Program-made: the position numbers and the translations under genes
The notes under the pieces: model-generated
The model's input: the letters and a program-made list of their open reading frames with translations, nothing else
Told to the model about the DNA's origin: nothing
Database searches by the model: none
DNA from: Porphyromonadaceae bacterium
GTDB lineage: Bacteria; Bacteroidota; Bacteroidia; Bacteroidales; Tannerellaceae
Assembly: GCA_003517945.1 (NCBI GenBank)
Contig: DOZP01000348.1
Span: 1,000-14,754, forward strand
Direction of reading: 5' to 3'
Length of the DNA stretch: 13,755 bases
Part shown: piece by piece, positions 6,362-13,755 of the stretch
Layout of the letters: each line of letters begins with the position of its first letter
How positions within the stretch are numbered: the stretch's first letter is position 1

Positions 6362-8278
6362 TTATAACCAGGGTCTGTTTTGTGTCAGGTTCGGATTTTT
6401 GTCCCGTTCGGAACTCGGAATTTTGAAAATGTACATGCGCTGGTATGTTAACAGGGAGGTATTGTTGAAGTAGGTATTTTTCAGCGCCCCCCAGGAATCA
6501 TATAGTCTTACGCCTCCTGATGTCTGCGGTTCTACCCACACCCGTTCGATGGAACGCCAGCGGCGCAGATCCCAGAACCGGTGTCCTTCGGCAAACAATT
6601 CGATGATACGTTCCTGCTCAATAGCGTAAAAGAAGGTTTCTTTATCCGCATATTTTTCCGGTTTTAACGCAGGAAGATTACCACGGTGGCGTACTTTGTT
6701 GACTACTTCCAACGCTAATCCTCCGTCGCCGGCAGGCCCGTACGCTTCGTTTGCCGCTTCCGCATACAAAAGGTACACATCGGCCAACCGCATGGCGGGA
6801 TAATTATAGTCTCCGTCGGCACGGCCCTGACCGGCATAATTGCGGACAAATTTACGCGTCATAAGTCCTTCGGCGTCCGCATCCGCATTAATCGCTTCGT
6901 TGGGCGGCGGGTAAGCATTTATCGTACCGGTTCTTGTCATATAACGATAGCGACGATACTGATCGAATGATAAACTCAAGATACCGGCCATTGTTTCGCC
7001 TTCCCACAAAACGGTAGACTTCATTCTGTAGTCGCGGTTAACATACGATTGCGGATTGAGTGCAGAGTTTTCCCTTGTGTATGCATCTTCGGCTGTGTTC
7101 GGATTGAGGCGTATCACCGGTTCTACAAAGTCGCCGGTTATGGTTGACTGATAGCGGTCTACGAGTCCAAATCTTGCCTGTCCCCAACCTTGCGATCCTT
7201 CTTGCGCGCGGCATCCGAAATCACGCATCAGTTCTTCTCCTTGTCCCGTACCGGTTCCGCCATGCGGAAAAGCGACCATCAGTTCTTCCGAATTATTTGC
7301 TTTGGGTGTAAACAGGTGGTAATAATTAGGCAACACTTCACAACCGCCCAATTCTCCGTATTCTCCCGGATCTCCGTTCATGTAGAGTGATAATCCGGAT
7401 TGTTCGATCACCGTACGTAAGTCTTCGGCTGCCTCTCTGTAATAACGATCCGATTCGGACTGGTTTGCAGTGAATGTTTCGAGCTCCGGCCATCCTCCGT
7501 TCGGCGCTACAATTTTTCCCCACGGCCAGTTGGTGCGGTTCCAACAGGCCCAGTATAATTTTATTTTGCCGCGGAAAGCGAGCGCTCCCCATTTGGTGAA
7601 ACGTCCCAGAGCAACCGGTTTATCCGTGCAATGTTCGTATGCATACGTAAAGTCTTCGATAATCTTATCCTTTACTTCGGCAATAGGAGTACGGGACAAG
7701 TTCGCTACTTCGTCGTTACTTTGTATAATGCGATCAAAATACTGCACATCGCCCCACATCGTGATCAAGCGGAAATAAATCATGCCGCGCATCATCCTCG
7801 CTTCTCCGATAATGGCTTCCAGATTTCGTTTGCTTGTTTCATTGGCGGTATTATCAAGCATTTTTGTTACATTGTCAATGACATAATTGGCTCTGTTGAT
7901 ACCTGCATACGAGTATCTGAAGTAATTGTTGTATCTATCGCCCGTAGCAGTCCCCGGTCTGTCATACTGGCCGTCTCTGTAGGCGATCGCTCTGTCGCCG
8001 GTCGATTGACTGGTTGTTGCGGAAGAGCGGAAGCGTAAATATTCTCCTTGTCCGTCGAACATGTAATCACGGTCGAATAAGCCGCGTACCTGGGCGTAAG
8101 CGCCGTTCAGTGCGTAGGTTGCATCATCCTCTGTAGCCCAGAAAAGATCGGAGGCTAATTCGGAAGTTGACAGTTGGTTCAGTAAGTCATTACGGCAGGA
8201 AGAGAGAAGAAATGAACCTCCTATGATTACCGTAATTAATCCTGTTTTTACTATATTTTTGTTTTTCATATAAATCAT
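6362..8278 (-). CDS. SusD/RagB-family nutrient-binding outer membrane lipoprotein
   Basis: A 638-residue SusD homolog, which forms the extracellular lid of a SusC transporter and binds the glycan. Signal peptide and lipobox LSSC (Cys28, then RNDLLNQ). Typical features: SELASDLFWATEDDATYALNGAY (about 38-60), EARMMRGMIYFRLITMWGDVQYFD (TPR-like helices, about 165-190), the NYPAMRLADVYLLYAEAANEA segment, VNKVRHRGNLP, EQERIIELFAEGHRFWDLRRW, and the family ending NPNLTQNRPW. Its length is within the usual range of larger SusD proteins (500-650 aa). It is 12 bp downstream of susC, as normal for the pair. ATG at 8278 gives MIYMKNKN; the ATG at 8269 (MKNKN) leaves a more ordinary signal peptide and may be the real start. 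Ligand cannot be deduced from SusD sequence alone. Confidence 0.97.
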   Translation of the reverse strand: MIYMKNKNIVKTGLITVIIGGSFLLSSCRNDLLNQLSTSELASDLFWATEDDATYALNGAYAQVRGLFDRDYMFDGQGEYLRFRSSATTSQSTGDRAIAYRDGQYDRPGTATGDRYNNYFRYSYAGINRANYVIDNVTKMLDNTANETSKRNLEAIIGEARMMRGMIYFRLITMWGDVQYFDRIIQSNDEVANLSRTPIAEVKDKIIEDFTYAYEHCTDKPVALGRFTKWGALAFRGKIKLYWACWNRTNWPWGKIVAPNGGWPELETFTANQSESDRYYREAAEDLRTVIEQSGLSLYMNGDPGEYGELGGCEVLPNYYHLFTPKANNSEELMVAFPHGGTGTGQGEELMRDFGCRAQEGSQGWGQARFGLVDRYQSTITGDFVEPVIRLNPNTAEDAYTRENSALNPQSYVNRDYRMKSTVLWEGETMAGILSLSFDQYRRYRYMTRTGTINAYPPPNEAINADADAEGLMTRKFVRNYAGQGRADGDYNYPAMRLADVYLLYAEAANEAYGPAGDGGLALEVVNKVRHRGNLPALKPEKYADKETFFYAIEQERIIELFAEGHRFWDLRRWRSIERVWVEPQTSGGVRLYDSWGALKNTYFNNTSLLTYQRMYIFKIPSSERDKNPNLTQNRPWL

Positions 8279-8290
8279 ATTTTATTCATT

Positions 8291-11200
8291 TTAGAAACTG
8301 ACATTGACACCTGCAGCATACGATCTGTTGATCGGATAGAGATCCCGCGCACTATTCGGTTTCTCAGGGTCAAGTCCGGGGTATTCGGTTAGTGTGAATA
8401 TATTTTCTCCTGAAACAAATATCCTGGCATTCGATATACTGATTTTTGACAGGATATGTTTGGGCAAAGTGTATCCTATTTGCACGTTTTTCAGGCGTAA
8501 ATAGCTCATATCATACAACCAGAAAGAATTATCGCCGGTAGAGGTACTGGTTGCCAGGCGAGGCCGGTCCGCATTTCTGTTTTCCAACGACCAGGGTTTA
8601 TTCCAGTGATCCCAGGTGAAAGCATAGCGTTTGTCGGGTACGCTTGTTTTATTGAAATCCGTATACCAATAGTCTTTACGTCCTGTCGTACCGTTAAATA
8701 ATCCTACGATATCAAAGCCTTTGTAGTTTGCAGACAATGTTATTCCATACGTGAACGTCGGATTATCACGTTGTATATTGGGATATGCTTTCAGGTCTTT
8801 ATCATCAATTATACCGTCTCCGTTGAGGTCTTTTCGGATCACGTCCCCGGGAAATATACCCTGTGGCGTATTGTTATAGATATCCGCCCACGTCTGCGCT
8901 ATTCCTCCGTGTTCGTAGGTGTATAAATAATTATAGGGCATGTTCAGGAAGACAAGCTTACCCCGATCTTTAGAGGTTCTTGTCAGTAATTCATTCCATT
9001 TTTCCAATCTGTTTTGGTTGAATGCTCCATTCAGGTTTACCGAATATTCGAAATCATTTACTTTGTCTCGCCAGGTAAGATTGAAGTCTATTCCCCGGTT
9101 CCGCATACTTCCTACATTTATGTCAGGCGCATTGTAAGCTCCTTCTAATAAAATAGATAATTGAGAAGGTCTGATCATATCGGAAGTCAGGCGATCATAA
9201 TATTCTATTTCAGACATGAACCTTCCTTCAAGGAAACTGAGATCTAACCCTATATTTACGGATGTTGCCGTTTCCCATGACAGGTTCCGGTTGATCATTT
9301 TTTTATTCACAAACCCTGAAATTACCTGTGTGGAATAATAGTTTTGTGTAGACAATAATTCCTGTTGCTCGGTGAGATCGACTCCCCGATTGTATCCTAC
9401 CTGTCCCCATGAGCCGCGAATTTTTCCGCTTGTCAACCATGATTCGGTGAACGGTTTGATAAAGGATTCTTCGGTGAACCGCCATCCGGCAGATACCGAC
9501 GGGAAAAATCCGTATTGGGAACCTTTGTAGAAACGCGACGAACCGTCTACGCGGAAACTGAATTCCAACAAATATTTATCATACCCCGAATAATTGAGAC
9601 GGCCTACATAAGAGCGTAGTCCTTCACTGTAGGAACTTCCGCTGTTACTCAATACATTTGTCAGCGAACCGTTGATTTCGGTTATACTTGGGTGTAGCCT
9701 GTCGTTACGGGATGCTCCGTTGGAACGTGAATGCCAATATTCTTCGCTATATACGAACATGGTGCTGATGTCATGATGCTGAGCAATCACCGTATTGTAA
9801 TTCAATCGTCCGTTTAATTGCGTTTTGTAGAGTGTTGTCTGATTATCACTTACACCGGAATTTCTTCCTACATATTCACGTCCTACGTCTTGCCCCGTCT
9901 GGAAGTTATAGGCAAATCCTGTCGGGATGTATGCAATTTTCTGGAAATAATCCGTATATCTTAATGCATAATCAATATGAGCCTTAAAGCCTTTGAAGAT
10001 ATTCCATTCCAGATACATACTTCCGTTGAGTTCTTGTCTGGTTTGTTTGGGCATGTGTCCCTTGTTAAAGATAACATAGGGGTTATAGGCTTGAGTATCT
10101 TCACCATAGGCCATTACCCCTCCGAATCTTCCCGTTATGGGATCGTATGGAAGGATTCCGGAAATGGCGTATTGCATGTCTCCGCCGGCTGAATTACCTG
10201 TATCGTTATCCGTCATACCGTTTTTTAGACCGCTGTATGAAAATTCGGACCAGTTGCCGTCAAAGCGAACACCGGTTTTCAGGTTGTTCAATAATTTGTA
10301 ATCCATATTGAAACGTGTATTGTAGCGTTCGAAATCATTGTTAATTTGTACGCCTTGCTTGTCCATCATTCCTACGGATATGTAAAAATTTGATTTGTCG
10401 GATCCACCCGATGCGGAGACCGTGTAGTTTTGCAACTCGCCGTTACGCATGAATGTATCATAGATCTCCGTATTTGGAAAACGATAGGGGTCAATCATTC
10501 CCATTGCCAACCATTGATCAATCGTGCCGTCTTTGAAATTATAGCTTTCACGTTTAGTAGAGGCTGCGGCGGCATACTGATGCAATGTCAATGCTCTTGC
10601 GTAATCGGCCATGAAATCGTACGATCGGGTCGGACGTTCTAACGCATAGGATGCGTTAAAGTCTATTTTGGTCTTATTTTCTCCTGCACCGGAACGTGTG
10701 GTGATCAATATAACACCGTTAGAGGCACGGGATCCGTATACGGAGGCGGATGCCGCATCTTTTAGTACCGATATGGATTCCACATCCTGGAAGTTGATCC
10801 TGTTGATATCAACATCCGGCATACCGTCTACAACGACCAAGGGTGTGGTTCCGTTTACGGAACCGAATCCGCGTATCATCAGAGTCGCTCCGTCTTCTCC
10901 GGCCATACCTGTCGTATTGGTGACCTGCAATCCCGGTACGAGCCCCTGAAGTCCGGAAGATACGTTGGATAACGAACGGCTGGTGATTTTCTCGTCTATC
11001 TTGACGGCGGAAACAGAACCGGTCATGTTTACTTTTTTCTGGGTGCCGTAACCGACCACAATAACTTCTTCCAGTTTTTGCGTATCTTCTTTTAGCTGAA
11101 TGTTGATTTCCGTTTGAGTACCCACTGTTATTTCCTGTGTCAGGTATCCGATGTATGAGAAAGACAGAACGGCATTCGCATTCGGGACGGTTAAACTGAA

Positions 11201-11413
11201 TTTTCCGTCCAGGTCCGTCATAATCCCCTGGGATGTCCCTTTAACGGAAATATTGACTCCCGGAAGAGGATCCCCGATTTCGTCAACTACACTTCCGGTA
11301 ATGGTTCCGGCCTGGCCATAAACCTGAAATCCGGAATTTAAACCAAAAATACACGCCAGAATGATCAGAAATCGTAATGGCGGAAGAGGTAACATTTTGT
11401 ACACTTTTTTCAT
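8291..11413 (-). CDS. SusC/RagA-family TonB-dependent outer membrane transporter
   Basis: A protein of 1040 residues from the ATG at 11413. The frame also allows a GTG at 11419, two codons earlier, but ATG followed by AAAAAA is preferred. Order of parts: signal peptide (about 1-34), a CarboxypepD_reg-like beta-sandwich (about 36-108, TITGSVVDEIGDPLPGVNISVKGT), the TonB box region KLEEVIVVGYGTQKK (113-127), a plug (about 130-245, with PLVVVDGMP and VLKDAASASVYGSRASNGVILITTR), then the 22-strand barrel ending in a terminal aromatic residue (NVSF). DLNGDGIIDDKDL (DNA about 8790-8830) is an EF-hand-like loop common in the family and probably binds Ca2+. It imports oligosaccharides into the periplasm with TonB energy and pairs with the SusD just downstream. 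It is first in the operon, behind the predicted regulator-controlled promoter. Confidence 0.97.
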   Translation of the reverse strand: MKKVYKMLPLPPLRFLIILACIFGLNSGFQVYGQAGTITGSVVDEIGDPLPGVNISVKGTSQGIMTDLDGKFSLTVPNANAVLSFSYIGYLTQEITVGTQTEINIQLKEDTQKLEEVIVVGYGTQKKVNMTGSVSAVKIDEKITSRSLSNVSSGLQGLVPGLQVTNTTGMAGEDGATLMIRGFGSVNGTTPLVVVDGMPDVDINRINFQDVESISVLKDAASASVYGSRASNGVILITTRSGAGENKTKIDFNASYALERPTRSYDFMADYARALTLHQYAAAASTKRESYNFKDGTIDQWLAMGMIDPYRFPNTEIYDTFMRNGELQNYTVSASGGSDKSNFYISVGMMDKQGVQINNDFERYNTRFNMDYKLLNNLKTGVRFDGNWSEFSYSGLKNGMTDNDTGNSAGGDMQYAISGILPYDPITGRFGGVMAYGEDTQAYNPYVIFNKGHMPKQTRQELNGSMYLEWNIFKGFKAHIDYALRYTDYFQKIAYIPTGFAYNFQTGQDVGREYVGRNSGVSDNQTTLYKTQLNGRLNYNTVIAQHHDISTMFVYSEEYWHSRSNGASRNDRLHPSITEINGSLTNVLSNSGSSYSEGLRSYVGRLNYSGYDKYLLEFSFRVDGSSRFYKGSQYGFFPSVSAGWRFTEESFIKPFTESWLTSGKIRGSWGQVGYNRGVDLTEQQELLSTQNYYSTQVISGFVNKKMINRNLSWETATSVNIGLDLSFLEGRFMSEIEYYDRLTSDMIRPSQLSILLEGAYNAPDINVGSMRNRGIDFNLTWRDKVNDFEYSVNLNGAFNQNRLEKWNELLTRTSKDRGKLVFLNMPYNYLYTYEHGGIAQTWADIYNNTPQGIFPGDVIRKDLNGDGIIDDKDLKAYPNIQRDNPTFTYGITLSANYKGFDIVGLFNGTTGRKDYWYTDFNKTSVPDKRYAFTWDHWNKPWSLENRNADRPRLATSTSTGDNSFWLYDMSYLRLKNVQIGYTLPKHILSKISISNARIFVSGENIFTLTEYPGLDPEKPNSARDLYPINRSYAAGVNVSF

Positions 11414-11581
11414 ACGCACTAAGTTTAAAAGTTTTTAAAAAAATAGTTTAATTTCGTGATTTAAAAATATTATATATTTTATGGTACAGATTTCAATACA
11501 GTAACGTTGTTCCTCTGTTGAGTTGAAACAGAAAGAAAAGAATATTAATAATAGGATAAAATCCCATCCGGATCAGACAGG

Positions 11582-11614
11582 CAAATTTATAGCTCTATTC
11601 TTGTGTTTTTGAAA
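11582..11614 (-). promoter_or_regulatory. Predicted promoter of the susC-susD operon
   Basis: On the minus strand TAAATTTG (11589-11582) fully matches the Bacteroides -7 element TAnnTTTG. The best -33 candidate is TTTC (11614-11611), 21 bp upstream, one base off TTTG. A good -7 with a weak -33 is typical of a promoter that needs an activator. Transcription would start near 11575, giving a leader of about 160 nt before the susC ATG. Prediction from sequence only. Confidence 0.6.
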
Positions 11615-11645
11615 AAATAGTACAAAATAAAGGTAAAATAGTACA
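11614..11645 (-). promoter_or_regulatory. Direct repeat, candidate operator of the hybrid two-component regulator
   Basis: TGTACTATTTT occurs twice on the minus strand, at 11645-11635 and 11624-11614, without mismatch. The copies start 21 bp apart, which is two helical turns and puts both on the same DNA face. The downstream copy touches the predicted -33 element. AraC-type activators often bind direct repeats in this layout next to the -35/-33 region, and the neighbouring regulator has an AraC-type DNA-binding domain. Assignment of this regulator to the site is inference. Confidence 0.65.
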
Positions 11646-11677
11646 CTTGAAGAAAATCGGTTTCTGTAGGGTTTTAT

Positions 11678-13755
11678 TTATTGATTAAGTGACACTATTT
11701 TTGTTTTTTTTCTGAAATCTATGGGTGTGCTTCCGAATAAATTTTTAAAACATTTATTAAAATATCCGGGACTGCTGAATCCGATGGAATAGGCGATTTC
11801 GCTGATGTTCATTTCCGGATTGTTCAATAATAGATCGGCAGCCTTTTTCAGCCTGATATTAGTAATGAAGTTGTTTGGCGTAAGTCCTGTTATACCTCTT
11901 AGTTTATTGAATAGCGTAGTACGTCCCAACCCTAATTCCCGGGCGAATAGATCCATGTTAAAATCTGTTCTGTTCATGTTTTTTTCAACTATGGCGGTAG
12001 CCTTGCTGATAAAACTTTTGTCAATTGCTGTTGTGGCTACCTGCTGGGTAGATGTGTCTGTCTGACGGATGTATTTTTTCTGAAGCAGCTTTCTTGAATT
12101 AACAAGATTGTTACATCTGATGATTAATAATTTTATGTCGAAAGGTTTGGTAATGTAATCATCAGCTCCTATTTTCCATACCTGAAACTTGTGTTCTACG
12201 GCTGTTTTCGCCGTGAGCAGGATGATCGGTATATGACATGTTTCCAGGTTGTTTTTCATTTTTTTACATAACTCTATGCCTGACATTCCGGGCATCATAA
12301 TGTCACTTATAACAATATCCGGTTGCAGACTCCAGACTTTTTCCAATCCATCCAATCCGTCCGCCGCGACTTCGGTTTTATAAATCGGATTAAAAATATC
12401 CCTCAATAGTTCTCTTACCTCTTTGTTGTCCTCCACGATCAGCAGGGTTGATTGTTCCGATCCGGCTTCCTGTTGCGATTTTTTTACCTCTTCGACAAAA
12501 CTGTTGCCCGGACTTTTTAATTCGTGAATATATGATTCATTATCATTTGCTATGCGGATAATATCTTCGGCAAAATGGGCATCTCCCTTTTTTAGTGTGA
12601 CAATGAAAGCGGATCCCTTCTCTATTTCACTTTCTACACGTATCTGGCCGGCATGTGCGGTGACAATACCTTTGGTAAGGGCCAGTCCAATGCCGGTTCC
12701 CGGGGTATTGTCATTTTTTTCTATCTGATAGAAACGGTCAAATATGAATTTGATATTATCGGCTGTTATACCTTTTCCCGTATCTTTCACGGTAAAAGTT
12801 ACTTCATTCTCATTTTCTTCAACCGAAATAGTGATGCTGCCTCCTTCGGGAGTGAATTTGAATGCATTGGAAAGCAGGTTGTTGATCACTTTCTGCATCT
12901 GTTCGGTATCGATCCATAACGGTATGTTATGTGCGGTATGTTGATAGTTAAATGAAATGTTTCTGTTTATAGCATAATCGCCGAATATAATGTAAGTCTC
13001 CTGCAGGAAATCGATAAAATTGATTGGTGATATTTTCAGTTTTAAATGTCCCAGTTCCTGTTTGCGGAAATCGAGTAACTCATTGATCAATCCGTTCAGG
13101 TTGGATGCGTTTTTGTGAATGTTTAATATTTTGTTATATGTGGAAGGGTGGATTCTGTGAGACTGGAGCAGGTGGTCTGTTTGCCCCATAATCAATGTAA
13201 TGGGGGTTCTTATCTCATGGGAAATATTTGTAAAAAAACGAAGTTTTGATTGGATAAGTTCTTCATTTTTTTCCTTTTCCCGTTTTTCGAACTCAAGTGA
13301 TGTTTTCAGGTAAAAGCGCGTTTCAGCTTGCCGGATGATCCAATAAAGAACGCTGATAAAAACAAGTATATATAAAATGTACGCGAAAGGACTTTTATAA
13401 AATGGGGGAGGAATCGTTATTTTCAATGATTTTGTAATTCCGGGGGTACTTTTTGATCTTACTTCTAATGTATAATTTCCCGGATTTAAGTTTGTGTATG
13501 TCAACATCCGGCCGAATTTTGCATTCATCCACCGGGATTCATAACCATTCAGGCGATATTCCACATCTTCCGGGTCTGAGGCGAGGTAATTATCTGTGGC
13601 AAACTCGACGGAAAAAACAGAATAGCTTGGATTGATCCTGATTTTGTCCGTATATGATAAGGTATAATCCAGGATTCCGGTGTGGTCTCCTTGTTTTACT
13701 TCGTAATTATTAACATATAGTTTGGTGAATTGTATGTTCGATGTTTTAGAAATAG
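11678..13755 (-). CDS. Hybrid two-component system regulator (HTCS), N-terminus missing (partial)
   Basis: One-protein sensor kinase and response regulator typical of Bacteroidetes PULs. The frame stays open to the right edge, so the gene continues outside; 691 codons are visible and the usual periplasmic beta-propeller sensor is cut off. A GTG at 13564 is internal, not a start. Visible residues: Y_Y_Y Ig-like domain (about 1-115, with VEYRLNGYESRW), a transmembrane helix (about 122-140), a coiled linker, the histidine kinase dimerisation box FFTNISHEIRTPIT (His179; codon 13217-13219), HATPase with NNLLSNAFKFTPEGG, DTGKGI and GTGIGLAL (about 290-390), a receiver domain (about 435-550) with VISDIMMPG (Asp484; codon 12302-12304) and TKPF, and a C-terminal AraC-type pair of helix-turn-helices (about 580-682, ISEIAYSIGFSSPGYFNKCFKNLFGSTP). 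All key phosphorelay residues are intact. It should sense an oligosaccharide in the periplasm and activate the adjacent susC operon. Confidence 0.97.
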   Translation of the reverse strand, partial: ISKTSNIQFTKLYVNNYEVKQGDHTGILDYTLSYTDKIRINPSYSVFSVEFATDNYLASDPEDVEYRLNGYESRWMNAKFGRMLTYTNLNPGNYTLEVRSKSTPGITKSLKITIPPPFYKSPFAYILYILVFISVLYWIIRQAETRFYLKTSLEFEKREKEKNEELIQSKLRFFTNISHEIRTPITLIMGQTDHLLQSHRIHPSTYNKILNIHKNASNLNGLINELLDFRKQELGHLKLKISPINFIDFLQETYIIFGDYAINRNISFNYQHTAHNIPLWIDTEQMQKVINNLLSNAFKFTPEGGSITISVEENENEVTFTVKDTGKGITADNIKFIFDRFYQIEKNDNTPGTGIGLALTKGIVTAHAGQIRVESEIEKGSAFIVTLKKGDAHFAEDIIRIANDNESYIHELKSPGNSFVEEVKKSQQEAGSEQSTLLIVEDNKEVRELLRDIFNPIYKTEVAADGLDGLEKVWSLQPDIVISDIMMPGMSGIELCKKMKNNLETCHIPIILLTAKTAVEHKFQVWKIGADDYITKPFDIKLLIIRCNNLVNSRKLLQKKYIRQTDTSTQQVATTAIDKSFISKATAIVEKNMNRTDFNMDLFARELGLGRTTLFNKLRGITGLTPNNFITNIRLKKAADLLLNNPEMNISEIAYSIGFSSPGYFNKCFKNLFGSTPIDFRKKTKIVSLNQ

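Larger units (their letters stand above)
11414..11677 (-). other. Intergenic region and long susC leader
   Basis: AT-rich stretch between the regulator stop and susC. It holds the direct repeat, the promoter and an untranslated leader of about 160 nt (about 11414-11575). No convincing terminator for the regulator gene is visible here, so some read-through into susC is possible. The leader has no small ORF or known riboswitch pattern that I recognise. ATCCGGAT (11566-11573), a perfect 8-bp palindrome, lies at the predicted transcription start. Confidence 0.55.

Noticed and set aside
8790..8830. Dockerin-like DLNGDGIIDDKDL sequence
   Set aside because: A single such loop is common in the barrel of SusC-family proteins; there is no second copy or other sign of a dockerin or cellulosome.
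11417..11419. GTG at 11419 as start of susC
   Set aside because: An ATG two codons later (11413) opens a normal KK-rich signal peptide; ATG starts are far more common in this group.
11554..11573. GGATAAAATCC with the adjacent CATCCGGAT as a regulator-gene terminator
   Set aside because: Stems are only 4 bp and no T-tract follows on the minus strand; they also lie downstream of the predicted susC promoter.
13562..13564. Apparent GTG start of the regulator at 13564
   Set aside because: The frame continues upstream without a stop to 13755 and encodes typical Y_Y_Y domain sequence, so this codon is internal and the gene is truncated by the window edge.

Overview
The window looks like a chromosomal segment of a gut-type Bacteroidota, most likely a member of the Bacteroidales (Bacteroides, Parabacteroides or a relative). 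The evidence is a complete SusC/SusD pair, a hybrid two-component regulator, many lipoproteins whose Cys is followed by acidic residues, promoters of the Bacteroides TTTG / TAnnTTTG type and the near absence of Shine-Dalgarno sequences. Most of the window is one polysaccharide utilization locus (PUL), read on the minus strand. A housekeeping operon enters from the left on the plus strand.

Left edge (1-1199, plus strand): the 3' part of metF (methylenetetrahydrofolate reductase), then a small Dabb-domain protein with a twin-arginine lipoprotein signal. Their end converges on the end of the PUL, with only 4 bp between the facing stop codons.

PUL (1204-13755, minus strand, so read from right to left): (i) a hybrid two-component system regulator cut by the window edge; (ii) a 258-264 bp control region with an 11-bp direct repeat at a 21-bp period next to a Bacteroides-type promoter; (iii) susC, susD and two lipoproteins of unknown function (one DUF5018-like, one DUF4466-like) in a tight operon with gaps of 12-24 bp; (iv) a strong intrinsic terminator; (v) a second promoter; (vi) a PL8-type polysaccharide lyase lipoprotein and a periplasmic GH88 unsaturated glucuronyl hydrolase in a two-gene operon.

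How the parts would work together (inference from known families): the lipoproteins and SusD capture a uronic-acid polysaccharide at the surface. The PL8 lyase cuts it by beta-elimination to oligosaccharides with a 4,5-unsaturated uronate at the non-reducing end. SusC imports them with TonB energy, and GH88 in the periplasm removes the unsaturated uronate. The regulator senses a breakdown product in the periplasm and activates susC transcription. PL8 with GH88 points to chondroitin, dermatan or hyaluronan, with xanthan-like glycans as a less likely alternative. No sulfatase is present in the window, so an unsulfated substrate such as hyaluronan, or help from sulfatases elsewhere, must be considered.

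No tRNA, rRNA, CRISPR array, transposase or integrase was seen. The less ordinary observations are the repeat/promoter architecture, the terminator plus second promoter that splits the PUL in two, the apparently altered PL8 active site, and the two uncharacterised lipoproteins.
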